DNA from: Planctomycetota bacterium
GTDB taxonomy: Bacteria; Planctomycetota; Phycisphaerae; Phycisphaerales; SM1A02
Direction of reading: 5' to 3'
Length of the DNA: 58,613 nt
NCBI GenBank assembly: GCA_003671075.1
Contig: QWPT01000017.1
Span: 1-58,613 of the forward strand
How positions within the stretch are numbered: the first letter of the stretch is position 1; every line of letters starts with the position of its first letter. The notes under the pieces were generated by a model. That model had not been told where the DNA came from and ran no database searches. It saw nothing but the letters and a program-made list of their open reading frames with translations. A program made the translations under genes and the position numbers. Of the stretch, positions 47,723-57,655 are shown in pieces.

Positions 47723-48385
47723 TCACGAGCGACGACGGCGACCCGCGAGTCCCGCGAGTCCGAGCAGCGCGATCGCGCCAGGAGCCGGCACCGTGGTGTA
47801 GCCGAGGAAAGTGCCCGAAGTCGAGGGCGAGCCCCAACCCGAGGTCGCGATGTCGCTGCGCGACAGGTGATCGACGCCAGGGTCATTGCCGCCGCCCGAA
47901 GTGGCGACATCGAAGTAGAACGTCTGGCCAGCGCCGAGCCCAAGCGAGGCGAGCGAAAAGGACCAAGTGACAGTGTTTGCGCTGACCGAGTTCGAAAGTG
48001 TCGACTCGCTACCCCAGTTCCACGCAGAGCCAGTCCACGAGACAAACTGCGAATTGCTCGTGGGCGCGTCAACCCACGAACCAACGAAGTAATCGATGTT
48101 GCTGGTCAGGGTCACCGGGCGCGACCATGCGTTGGTGCTGGTTCCAGAGCCAGAGGTGTCGAAGAACATCATGTACTTCGTCCACGTCTGGAAACCGCGG
48201 GTAGTGATGGCGATCGACAGGTTTGTTCCATCGTCCGAGATATCGACGCCGGAGATATCGAGGTTGTCGAGGCCGTTGTCGAAGAGGTCGAAGGTGCTAT
48301 CGGTGTAGGTCGTGGCGGTAGCGTTCAAACCGATCGACGCAGCAAGGGCGGTCGCGACAACAGTCGCGATCATTGAGATCTTCAT
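47723..48385 (-). CDS. Secreted PEP-CTERM sorting-domain protein
   Basis: The 220-residue protein starts with a signal peptide (ISMIATVVATALAASIGLNATA). Its body is low in charge and rich in Ser, Thr, Gly and Asn with many beta-type residues. It ends with the anchor region VPAPGAIALLGLAGLAGRRRRS: a P-A-P-G motif, a hydrophobic helix and an Arg cluster, the PEP-CTERM type used by Planctomycetota. Such proteins are exported and processed by an exosortase, then placed at the surface or released. The exosortase gene is not in this window. A strong ribosome-binding site (TAGGAG) lies about eight bases before the ATG. The gene ends toward the bidirectional terminator. Confidence 0.88.
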   Translation of the reverse strand: MKISMIATVVATALAASIGLNATATTYTDSTFDLFDNGLDNLDISGVDISDDGTNLSIAITTRGFQTWTKYMMFFDTSGSGTSTNAWSRPVTLTSNIDYFVGSWVDAPTSNSQFVSWTGSAWNWGSESTLSNSVSANTVTWSFSLASLGLGAGQTFYFDVATSGGGNDPGVDHLSRSDIATSGWGSPSTSGTFLGYTTVPAPGAIALLGLAGLAGRRRRS

Positions 48386-48607
48386 CTATCGCTCCTAGGG
48401 AAGTTGGGCCGCGCTATGGGAATAGGCGCGAGCTTTGAGGGACACAGAAAGGGACAGGCACTTTGGGACAGGGCGGCGAAGAGGGAATTCGCCGCGGCAA
48501 GAGTATGCCAACTCGAACTCGTCGAATCAATCCTCACCCCGCGAGAAAGTGAGCAATCTGCAGCATTTTGGCAGGGATCAGCGGGTCTGCCATCGATTTG
48601 ACGGCAC
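48386..48607. other. 222-base intergenic region between PEP-CTERM gene and pabB
   Basis: Both neighbours are on the minus strand. I see the ribosome-binding site TAGGAG of the PEP-CTERM gene (near 48392-48397) and several GGGACA elements between 48440 and 48472, including GGGACAGGCAC, a near match to the dispersed motif. No clear promoter or gene was found. Confidence 0.5.
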
Positions 48608-49963
48608 TTACGCGCTGATGAGTTGTGCGATCGCGCGCGCCTTTGCGTGGGTTTCCGCCACTTCCGACGCCGGTTCGCTTTCCGCCACGATCCCGCATCC
48701 TGCGTGGTAGCACACAGGCCGCGACCCACTCGTGGAAGCCGCGCCGATTTGCGCGGTACGGATGGCGACATTGAGCGCCGCGTGTCCGGAGCGCGCGATG
48801 AAGCCGATCGCGCCGCAATAGAAGCCGCGCGTGTGCGGCTCGAGTTCATCGATGATCTGCATCGCGCGGATCTTTGGAGCGCCCGTCACTGAGCCAGGCG
48901 GAAATGTCGCGGCGAGCAATTGCGTCCACGAAACATCGGGGCGCAGGCGTGCGGAAATTTCAGCAACGCCGTGGTGAACCGTGCGATGGGTCTCGAGCAG
49001 CCGCGCCTCGGCGACGCGGATCGAGCCAATCTCGGCAACGCGGCCGAGGTCGTTGCGCATGAGGTCGACGATCATCGCGAGCTCAGCCGCATCCTTGCCG
49101 CTCTCCACCAACTCGCGCGCATCGACTGAAGCGGGGCGTGTTCCCTTGATCGGCCGCGTGACGATGGATCCATCGGGACGCACGCGGAGAAAGAGTTCAG
49201 GGCTCATGGAGACGAGGTGCTCGCCGCCGCGACCTCCGTGGTTGGGCAAATCGATCGATGCGCCGAACCACGCGCGGTTCTCCGTAATGGCCGCGTGGGC
49301 AAAACCGCGAAGATCGCCCGAGATTTCCCCTGAAAATCGTCGCGAAATGTTCGCCTGGAACGCATCGCCCGCTCGGATGTACTCGACGACGCGCGCAACG
49401 CCTGCGCCGTAGTGGGAGTCGCTGGTGTCGGGATCGACCGAGGAAAGGCGCCACGGGCTCGGGACGCGTTCGTCGGCGAGCGCGGGCGGCGTACCCACCG
49501 CATGCAGCGATCCATCGGAGTGGTCGAAGCACCAAGCGTCCTCGCACCAGAGGAGCACCGCGTGCGGTGCGGGAGTCTTACGCGAGCCAACGCGCTTTTC
49601 GAAGCAGGCGCCGAGCCCGTAGCCCAGCGCCACGATCCAACCGCCGTCGAAAGGAGGAGTCCGCGCATCGCCCGTGTCTGCACCGGCTTTCGCACCAGCG
49701 CCCGCAGCAGCGCCCGCAGCAGCACCAATGATGCGCGGCGTGCGCGCCAACGCGGCCTCGAGCGCCGCCACCGCATCGCGCGCGCTGAGCGTGCCGTCGA
49801 TCACCACGGACTCGCGCGGCGCCGCGAAGATCGACCAAGAATTCTGCGCGCGGACATCGCCGCCCGACACCAATGCAGCCAGCGGCGCCGCGCGCGGCCA
49901 GCGGAGCAGGATGTCGGCGGCCTGCAGAGCCGTCGGCTTGGAGATGTGCGCCGTGACGGACAT
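48608..49963 (-). CDS. pabB: Para-aminobenzoate synthase component I (chorismate-binding enzyme)
   Basis: The protein of 451 residues is a chorismate-utilising enzyme: YIRAGDAFQANISRRFSGEI, SMSPELFLRVRPDGSIVTRPIKGTRPAS (the P-I-K-G-T-x-x-R block), ELAMIVDLMRNDLGRVAEIGSI, and VSWTQLLAATFPPGSVTGAPKIRAMQIIDELE (the F-P-x-G-S-V-T-G-A-P-K). These match PabB/TrpE. The A-I-K-G-T version with Lys, as here in PIKGT, is typical of PabB rather than TrpE (which has A-G-T). It would turn chorismate into aminodeoxychorismate with ammonia from PabA, for folate. PabA is not in the window. An Ala/Gly-rich insertion (about residues 82-100) is unusual. FolC is 12 kb away. Confidence 0.88.
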   Translation of the reverse strand: MSVTAHISKPTALQAADILLRWPRAAPLAALVSGGDVRAQNSWSIFAAPRESVVIDGTLSARDAVAALEAALARTPRIIGAAAGAAAGAGAKAGADTGDARTPPFDGGWIVALGYGLGACFEKRVGSRKTPAPHAVLLWCEDAWCFDHSDGSLHAVGTPPALADERVPSPWRLSSVDPDTSDSHYGAGVARVVEYIRAGDAFQANISRRFSGEISGDLRGFAHAAITENRAWFGASIDLPNHGGRGGEHLVSMSPELFLRVRPDGSIVTRPIKGTRPASVDARELVESGKDAAELAMIVDLMRNDLGRVAEIGSIRVAEARLLETHRTVHHGVAEISARLRPDVSWTQLLAATFPPGSVTGAPKIRAMQIIDELEPHTRGFYCGAIGFIARSGHAALNVAIRTAQIGAASTSGSRPVCYHAGCGIVAESEPASEVAETHAKARAIAQLISA

Positions 49964-50110
49964 GGGTCGCGATGGTACGGGGGCTTGCCGAGCGATTGCT
50001 CGCAATCCCTTGCTTTCAACCGCTTTCGAACTGTCGCGCAACTTGTACACTTCTCGATTCACCGCGGCCGGAAGAAGCCGTGTACGCAAACATCGAGAAA
50101 GCACTCCCCA

Positions 50111-52966
<2,856 letters not shown>

Positions 52967-52987
52967 GAGCGCAAGCAATGATGTGAA

Positions 52988-53026
52988 CCAACGCCCGCGG
53001 TGCAAGCTGCGGGCGTTGGTGTTTTT
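52988..53026 (+). terminator. Intrinsic terminator of ppdK
   Basis: CCAACGCCCGC (52988-52998) and GCGGGCGTTGG (53009-53019) form a perfect 11-bp GC-rich stem with a ten-base loop, followed by TGTTTTT. This is a textbook Rho-independent terminator 21 bases after the ppdK stop. Confidence 0.93.
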
Positions 53027-53041
53027 GGGGTGGGGGGCGAA

Positions 53042-53239
53042 TCAGGCGGCGTCAGAACCAGGGTCAGTCAGCCGCCGCGGAGGCAATTTGACGACCGGCC
53101 GATGCTCCGCGCGCTCCAGCTCCTTCAGTGCCTCGCAGAGCGCGTCGATAGAACCGCCAGCCTCGCGGAGCAACTGCTCGCGATTGCGGCGCACCTCTTC
53201 GATGATCTGGTCTGCGGGTCGCGGATCGGTCACGATCAT
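53042..53239 (-). CDS. Small protein, probable partner of the adjacent PIN-type gene (antitoxin-like)
   Basis: A 65-residue protein: charged N-terminus (IVTDPRPADQIIEEVRRNREQLLREAGG), helix SIDALCEALKELERAEHRPVV, and a Pro/Arg-rich end (KLPPRRLTDPGSDAA). Small proteins with E-x-V-R-R-x-R-E-x-L ... L-P-P-R-R endings are often found directly after a stand-alone PIN-domain gene with a conserved C-terminus. The role is likely that of an antitoxin or regulator, but this is inference from gene order. Its ATG overlaps the stop of the broken PIN gene (ATGA), so they were once a translationally coupled pair. Confidence 0.6.
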   Translation of the reverse strand: MIVTDPRPADQIIEEVRRNREQLLREAGGSIDALCEALKELERAEHRPVVKLPPRRLTDPGSDAA

Positions 53240-53536
53240 GGCTCCATGAGCTCCTCGGGTGTGCAGAGGACAGGCGGATCGTACCCACGGGATCGGAGGC
53301 AATGCTCGATCAAGTTGCGGGTTTTGGCATTGGCGATGTGCTTGCAGTTCCAGGTCAGCAGGTAGTCGATGCCGTTGTCAGCGGCACTCCCTCGATGGCC
53401 GCGAGGCGAAGCCTGGACGGATGTGATTCCACCAATCAAGCGTGAGCTGCTGATGGGCGGCCGTGACAACGTCGCGGCTCGGCCGTGAGGTGAGGTAGCT
53501 CACGATAGAGGTCTCGATGTACACAGAGGGCGTCAT
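53236..53536 (-). pseudogene. PIN-domain toxin gene, broken by internal deletion and frameshift
   Basis: The start (ATG at 53536) reads TPSVYIETSIVSYLTSRPSRD, then HQQLTLDWWNHIRPGFASR, the N-terminus of stand-alone PIN proteins (Asp/Glu near the start and Y-L-T-S/A-R-P-S-R). It reaches a stop after about 48 codons. A different frame then supplies the C-terminus, GIDYLLTWNCKHIANAKTR ... GYDPPVLCTPEELMEP, which is nearly identical to the conserved end of the same family. About 60-70 residues normally in between, including central acidic residues, are missing. The two halves are joined by a short junction around 53391. The product would be non-functional. The small partner gene downstream remains intact. 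Confidence 0.75.
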
Positions 53537-53803
53537 AGTTCCACTGTAGCGAGCGCCTTTGTTGCGGCGGACGATCGGTCATCCTTCCGCGCGCACCACG
53601 CGCGGTAGCGAACTTGCGTGGGGTGGAGCGGCTGGTGCGGCCTCGCACTTTCGACAGATTTCCGAAGCCACCCCCGCGAGCGTGATAGGTTTGCGCGCAA
53701 CACAATCTCCGAGACTTTGGTCACCATCGCCGCGGCGCCTCGACATCTCTCGGCACCTTCGCCTACCGCCAATAGACGTCGATAGATCTATAAGGTCGCC
53801 TAA

Positions 53804-54223
53804 GTCTCATCAATTCGGCTTGAGCAAGACCAAAAATCGTTCCGGCCACCCTCGCGTGGCAAGCACGCTTGGAACGTCGCGACGGAGACGGTGATTCACG
53901 AAGCCGATGTGGAGGCCGCCAGCGCGGCGGCAGAGCGGGCGCTTGCCAAGAGTTTCTTCAAGGTGCGCTTCGATCGTATGACCCCACTGGAACAGAGCTA
54001 CCTGCGCGCGATGGCGTTCCTCGGGTCAGGGCCGCATCGGTCAGGCGACATCGCAAGGAGGCTGGGTCGCAAGGTCGAGAGCCTCGGTCCGACCCGAAAC
54101 TCGTTGATTCAGAAAGGCATGGTCTGGAGCCCGTCGCATGGCGAAACGGCGTTCACAGTGCCCCTCTTCGATGAATTCATGAAGCGCGCGATGCCCGAGT
54201 GGGCGCCCGCGGGTGATCACTGA
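53804..54223 (+). pseudogene. C-terminal fragment of an AAA-type ATPase
   Basis: The open frame starts after an in-frame stop at 53801 and ends at the stop at 54223. It has no sensible start (a GTG at 53891 could give 110 residues). The recognisable part, from about 53861, reads KHAWNVATETVIHEADVEAAS then FFKVRFDRMTPLEQSYLRAM, GPHRSGDIARRLGRKVES and GMVWSPSHGETAFTVPLFDEFMKR. This matches the last 120 residues (winged helix) of a family of P-loop ATPases in bacteria and archaea. The P-loop and other ATPase motifs are absent upstream. It looks like a remnant of a larger gene, not a functional protein. Confidence 0.6.
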
Positions 54224-54224
54224 A

Positions 54225-54528
54225 GGGGATGCTCGAGAAGGATCCGTTCCAGTCGATCGACACGACTGGCGTTGGTTCGCTCGTGGGCTTTGCTTGCGAG
54301 ATGGGCTGCGAGATGGGAATCGAGATCGCCCTCGAGCAGGAGAAGGCGTTCAAGCTCGGCGTATGCGGCGAGCACGGCGGAAACCCGGCGTCGATCGGTT
54401 TCTTGCACGCGTGCGGGCGTGGCCGCGTGAGTTGCTCGCCGTTGTGCGGGCCGGTGGTGAAGGCTGGCGGCGGCGCTGCTGCACATAAGTGTTCGAGCTG
54501 CAAATGGCGTCTTGCGAAAATGAAATAA
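54225..54528 (+). pseudogene. ppdK: Decayed duplicate of the 3' end of ppdK
   Basis: The DNA from 54226 onwards (AAGGGGATGCTCGAGAAGG) repeats ppdK from 52706. The protein reads MLEKDPFQSIDTTGVGSLVG and follows the real gene for about 85 codons. There is a 12-base insertion (CEMGCEMGIEIA instead of CEMGREIA), several substitutions (GGNPASIGFLHACG for GGDPASIGFFHACG), and after GRGRVSCSPLC the match fades. The copy has no nucleotide-binding, phospho-histidine or most of the PEP domain. It is separated from ppdK by 1.26 kb that hold the broken toxin pair and ATPase fragment. It may be a trace of insertion at the ppdK 3' end, or of a local duplication. Confidence 0.85.
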
Positions 54529-54529
54529 C

Positions 54530-54558
54530 TTGGGTCTTGGTTACGCGCGCGGTACATT
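54530..54558 (+). promoter_or_regulatory. Possible sigma-70 promoter of the restriction genes
   Basis: TTGGGT (54530-54535) and TACATT (54553-54558) are 17 bases apart. The first gene of the restriction pair starts at 54653 with GGGAG a few bases before its ATG, so the leader would be about 88 bases. Pattern match only. Confidence 0.35.
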
Positions 54559-54652
54559 CTGGGGGCAGCATGAGAACAAGGCGCGAGCAGGGTTAGTCCA
54601 GAGATGGGGATCACGTAGTGAGGATTTACGTCCACATGATTGGGAGACAAAG

Positions 54653-55435
54653 ATGAATCAGGGCGAACGTGACGAGCTACTCGCAACCATGACCATGCTC
54701 TATCTGCAGAGCAAGGGGCAGGGGTTTGCTGGTGTGGTGTGCATCAGGCGCGTGGGCAACCGCACCCAGGTCTATCGAGACTGGGATCCCAGGCTCGGCA
54801 GTCCACAGCAGTTGCGTGGATTGTCCGACGAGAATTTGATGGCGGCAGCGCGAGCGCTTGGCATTTCAAAGGCGGGTGCTGCGCAGAAGGCTGATGTCTT
54901 GATCAACGACGTGGGCTACTCGTTGAAGTCCCATCGAAGTGCACCGCCCGCGATCGTCAATCACACTCCGCGGCCAGGATGGGAGTTCGCGTGTTCCCAC
55001 GCACAAACATCCATTGCTGGGCTTGATATGGCAGTGGAGTCATACTGGACGCTCCGTCAGCAAGCCACCATCAAGGAGGATGTCGGCAATGACGATCCGA
55101 ACTCACCGTTCGCGCCGCTCATGACGGAGCTCACCCCTATCTTGACGTACTTTCTATTTCGAGGAACTGGGACGAGGCTCTCTAGCCCACCGGCGTCAAA
55201 GGTGCTTGATGTTGAGGATCCCATTGACCCGCGATCATGGGAGGTGCTTTCTCCTGAGTCGATCGTCCCGAAGATATGGCACCGCCTCGTGTTCAGCATG
55301 CGAAGCAAGAAGGGCATGCCAACCGACTATCCCAACATGCGCGCGCGCGACGCCGCGAAGAAGGACTCCGTTGCGCGTTGGACTCGCTACTGGCAGAACG
55401 AGTACCGTGGTGCTTTGCATGTGAGGGTTCGCTGA
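54653..55435 (+). CDS. Candidate type II restriction endonuclease subunit (PD-(D/E)XK-like)
   Basis: The 260-residue protein has no name I can be sure of. At about residue 79 it carries KADVLINDVGYSLKSHRSAPPAIVNHT, the K-x-D-V/I-x-I ... S-L-K pattern of PD-(D/E)XK restriction enzymes with Asp81 and Lys92 as possible catalytic residues. The context supports this: it starts a locus with another unknown gene and two m5C methyltransferases. Its stop overlaps the next ATG (TGATG). The end of the protein is basic (ARWTRYWQNEYRGALHVRVR). A clear Shine-Dalgarno-like GGGAG precedes the ATG. The alternative is an unrelated nucleic-acid-binding protein of the same locus. Confidence 0.6.
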   Translation: MNQGERDELLATMTMLYLQSKGQGFAGVVCIRRVGNRTQVYRDWDPRLGSPQQLRGLSDENLMAAARALGISKAGAAQKADVLINDVGYSLKSHRSAPPAIVNHTPRPGWEFACSHAQTSIAGLDMAVESYWTLRQQATIKEDVGNDDPNSPFAPLMTELTPILTYFLFRGTGTRLSSPPASKVLDVEDPIDPRSWEVLSPESIVPKIWHRLVFSMRSKKGMPTDYPNMRARDAAKKDSVARWTRYWQNEYRGALHVRVR

Positions 55436-56439
55436 TGGCTATCGAACGAGACTGCAGATGTCTGTCGGATGATTGGGCAACGAAGACCTTCTCTGCCGCT
55501 GCGCAATTGCACTTCCCCCGATATGCGGCCGAATCGGTGCGGCTGTTCGAGAGCCTGCTTGCGGAAACCGAACTCAAGGCTATCGCTACCGAAGCAATGG
55601 TGGGGACGAGTATCCAGTCGCTGCCGCGAGGGCAGGAGGGGTTGACTTTCAAGGTTCGGTTCACGGAGGCGTTCCACAACGTCGTCAGCGTAGACCGCTT
55701 CGATCCAGCGCTCTACATGCTTGAACTCGTCGACATGGTCCGCAAGCAGTACGACGAACCAATTCGGCTACCGAAGCTCGAGGGCTTCATCGCGCGGGCA
55801 CTCAGGTCGTTCGCCTCCCTGATGCGCGAGTCTACTTTCGCCTATCAGCTCAGGCCAATGCTGCATGGCGCGGATGCCGATGTCGAGTTCCGAAGCGATC
55901 CCGACCAGGACTCGAAGGAACACACCGACATCCTTGTCGTGTTTCGGCGCAGCACCTATCGAATCTGGATCTACCAGTTCTCCGATAATGGATTGCCGCA
56001 TGACATGGAGCGCCTGGCTGGGCTCAGAGGTGCTTTGCCCGCGGGTACGCATATTCTCTGTCCGCTGAAGTCCGAACCTGCGCGAACCAAGGCGGAGGTG
56101 CTCGGACTCATCGAGCGCGCGGAAGCACAGGTTTCAGGCTGGCGTACTGAGCTCAACGCTAGGCCATCCGCTGCTCGTGCCCCCAAGCTCGCCGACCAGA
56201 TCACGCGCGGAGAAGAGCGGCTCAAAAAACTCCGTGAACGGCTCGCGGCCGCGGAGCGCGAGATTGACGGCAGCATCGACGAGCGCAACGGCTTCTATTT
56301 CTACTCGACAGCTTTCGTCGGATCCGTGGCTGCCAAGATCATCGCTGGCGCCGCACCGCAGCCCTACGACGCGGTTTGCCGCATGATGCTTGCGCCCCGT
56401 GAGTATCTCGGCGGAGTGAACGCCTTCGAAGTCAAGTGA
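55435..56439 (+). CDS. Unknown protein of the restriction-modification locus (possible second restriction subunit)
   Basis: The 334-residue protein is translated together with the gene before it (one-base overlap). I recognise no family. Noteworthy is KEHTDILVVFRRSTYRIWIYQ (about residues 161-181), an acidic residue followed by a hydrophobic strand and a Y-x-I-W-I-Y-Q strand, which could be a divergent nuclease core. A charged coiled-coil lies at about 250-280 (GEERLKKLRERLAAAEREIDG). The C-terminus reads RNGFYFYSTAFVGSVAAKII. With a separate candidate endonuclease upstream and two methyltransferases downstream, it could be the second half of a heterodimeric restriction enzyme, an accessory, or a nuclease in its own right. 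Confidence 0.6.
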   Translation: MAIERDCRCLSDDWATKTFSAAAQLHFPRYAAESVRLFESLLAETELKAIATEAMVGTSIQSLPRGQEGLTFKVRFTEAFHNVVSVDRFDPALYMLELVDMVRKQYDEPIRLPKLEGFIARALRSFASLMRESTFAYQLRPMLHGADADVEFRSDPDQDSKEHTDILVVFRRSTYRIWIYQFSDNGLPHDMERLAGLRGALPAGTHILCPLKSEPARTKAEVLGLIERAEAQVSGWRTELNARPSAARAPKLADQITRGEERLKKLRERLAAAEREIDGSIDERNGFYFYSTAFVGSVAAKIIAGAAPQPYDAVCRMMLAPREYLGGVNAFEVK

Positions 56440-56448
56440 AGCACGAGC

Positions 56449-57504
56449 TCAGGCGAGCTGAAACAGGTTTGGATTCCGTTCGACAAATGGCAACGGGTTC
56501 TTGAGTTCTTTCATGACCGCACTCGCGACGGCGTTCACCACTGGAACAGTGACGGAGTTTCCAAGCAGGCGATACCTGTGCGTATCAGCAACGCCAGCCG
56601 TCCAGCCGTCGGGGAATCCCTGCAGTCTCTCCCACTCGATCGGTGTCATGCGCCGAACGTTCTCGGCGTTGATCGGCGAGCGAATGTGGGTCTGCGGCGT
56701 TCGATCTTCGAGCCGCGCATCGATCAAGAGGTTTCGCTCGCGGCCCATTCCGCCGCACACGATCGCGGCGGCATAGTCGTTCCATCCACGGATCTCGTAG
56801 CCGAATCCGTTGCCTTTCGCCTCGTGACGCGCACGGTGTGCACGCGCAGCCGCGAGATATCCCTCCGACAGGTAGTACTTCGCAGCGACCGGTTTCTGCT
56901 CAACGATGTGCTCGATTCGTTTCGTCGAGTCGGATGGCTTCGGAAACTTGAACCCGCCACCACCCTCCTTGAAGCCGACGATGTACACGCGCTCGCGGTG
57001 CTGAGGGACGCCGAAGTCAAGCGAGTTCAGGATTTGGAATCGCGTCGACAGGTAACCGAGGTCGTGCGTGAGGATGTCGATGATCCGCTTCAGCGTTCGG
57101 CCGCTGCGGTGCATGACGAGGCCCTTGACATTCTCAAGGATGAACGCCTTCGGCTTGCGGTCCTCAATGATCCGGGCGACATCGAAGAAGAGTGTTCCGC
57201 GGGTTTCTTCAAATCCACGCTTTGAGCCAGCTATGGAGAACGCCTGGCACGGGAAGCCCGCCAGCACGATGTCCACGCGGCCCATGGCCTTCGTGAGATC
57301 GGTCACCTTGGTCACGTCGCTTTTCGGATCGTGTCCGTCTCCGGCGAAGTTCTTGCGATACATCGCGCACGCATGGTCGTCGATGTCCGCCGAGTAGACG
57401 CACTCGGACTGCATGCGCGCGGCACTGCATGCGCGTTCGAAGCCGAGCCGGATGCCTCCGATGCCGCAGAAAAGATCGATGAAACGCAGCGCGTCTTCAG
57501 CCAT
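56449..57504 (-). CDS. DNA (cytosine-5) methyltransferase, first of two
   Basis: The protein of 351 residues has all m5C motifs in order: I RFIDLFCGIGGIRLGFE, IV GFPCQAFSIAGS (catalytic Cys86), VI AFILENVKGLVMH (Glu124), VIII PQHRERVYIVGF, IX RRMTPIEWERLQGFPDGW, and X YRLLGNSVTVPVVNAVASAV. The target-recognition region between VIII and IX is of ordinary length. It methylates cytosines within a recognition site. Its 3' end is ten bases after the end of the unknown restriction-locus gene (convergent). Its start is divergent from a second methyltransferase, 151 bases apart. The ATG at 57504 is preferred over upstream in-frame starts because motif I then lies at the usual place. Confidence 0.95.
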   Translation of the reverse strand: MAEDALRFIDLFCGIGGIRLGFERACSAARMQSECVYSADIDDHACAMYRKNFAGDGHDPKSDVTKVTDLTKAMGRVDIVLAGFPCQAFSIAGSKRGFEETRGTLFFDVARIIEDRKPKAFILENVKGLVMHRSGRTLKRIIDILTHDLGYLSTRFQILNSLDFGVPQHRERVYIVGFKEGGGGFKFPKPSDSTKRIEHIVEQKPVAAKYYLSEGYLAAARAHRARHEAKGNGFGYEIRGWNDYAAAIVCGGMGRERNLLIDARLEDRTPQTHIRSPINAENVRRMTPIEWERLQGFPDGWTAGVADTHRYRLLGNSVTVPVVNAVASAVMKELKNPLPFVERNPNLFQLA

Positions 57505-57655
57505 GACAGAACCCGTTTTCCTTCCCCATTCGCGGTCCACGTGATGGCGCGGAGAGAGCCGCGCTCGAGCGCGAGAGGATACCGAGAAGCGCTGTGATGG
57601 CAAGGTTTCGCGGGTAAACGCGCTCGTGGTTGCGGGTATTCTCCAAGGCGATCGA

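Noticed and set aside
53559-53894. Plus-strand open frame of 111 codons between the PIN pseudogene and the ATPase fragment
   Set aside because: No recognisable motif, unusual composition, and it runs in a different frame across the clear ATPase remnant. I see nothing supportable in 53537-53803.
54229-54528. The ppdK duplicate as a functional 99-residue protein
   Set aside because: No ribosome-binding site, it holds only part of the PEP domain, key residues have changed and the end has drifted.
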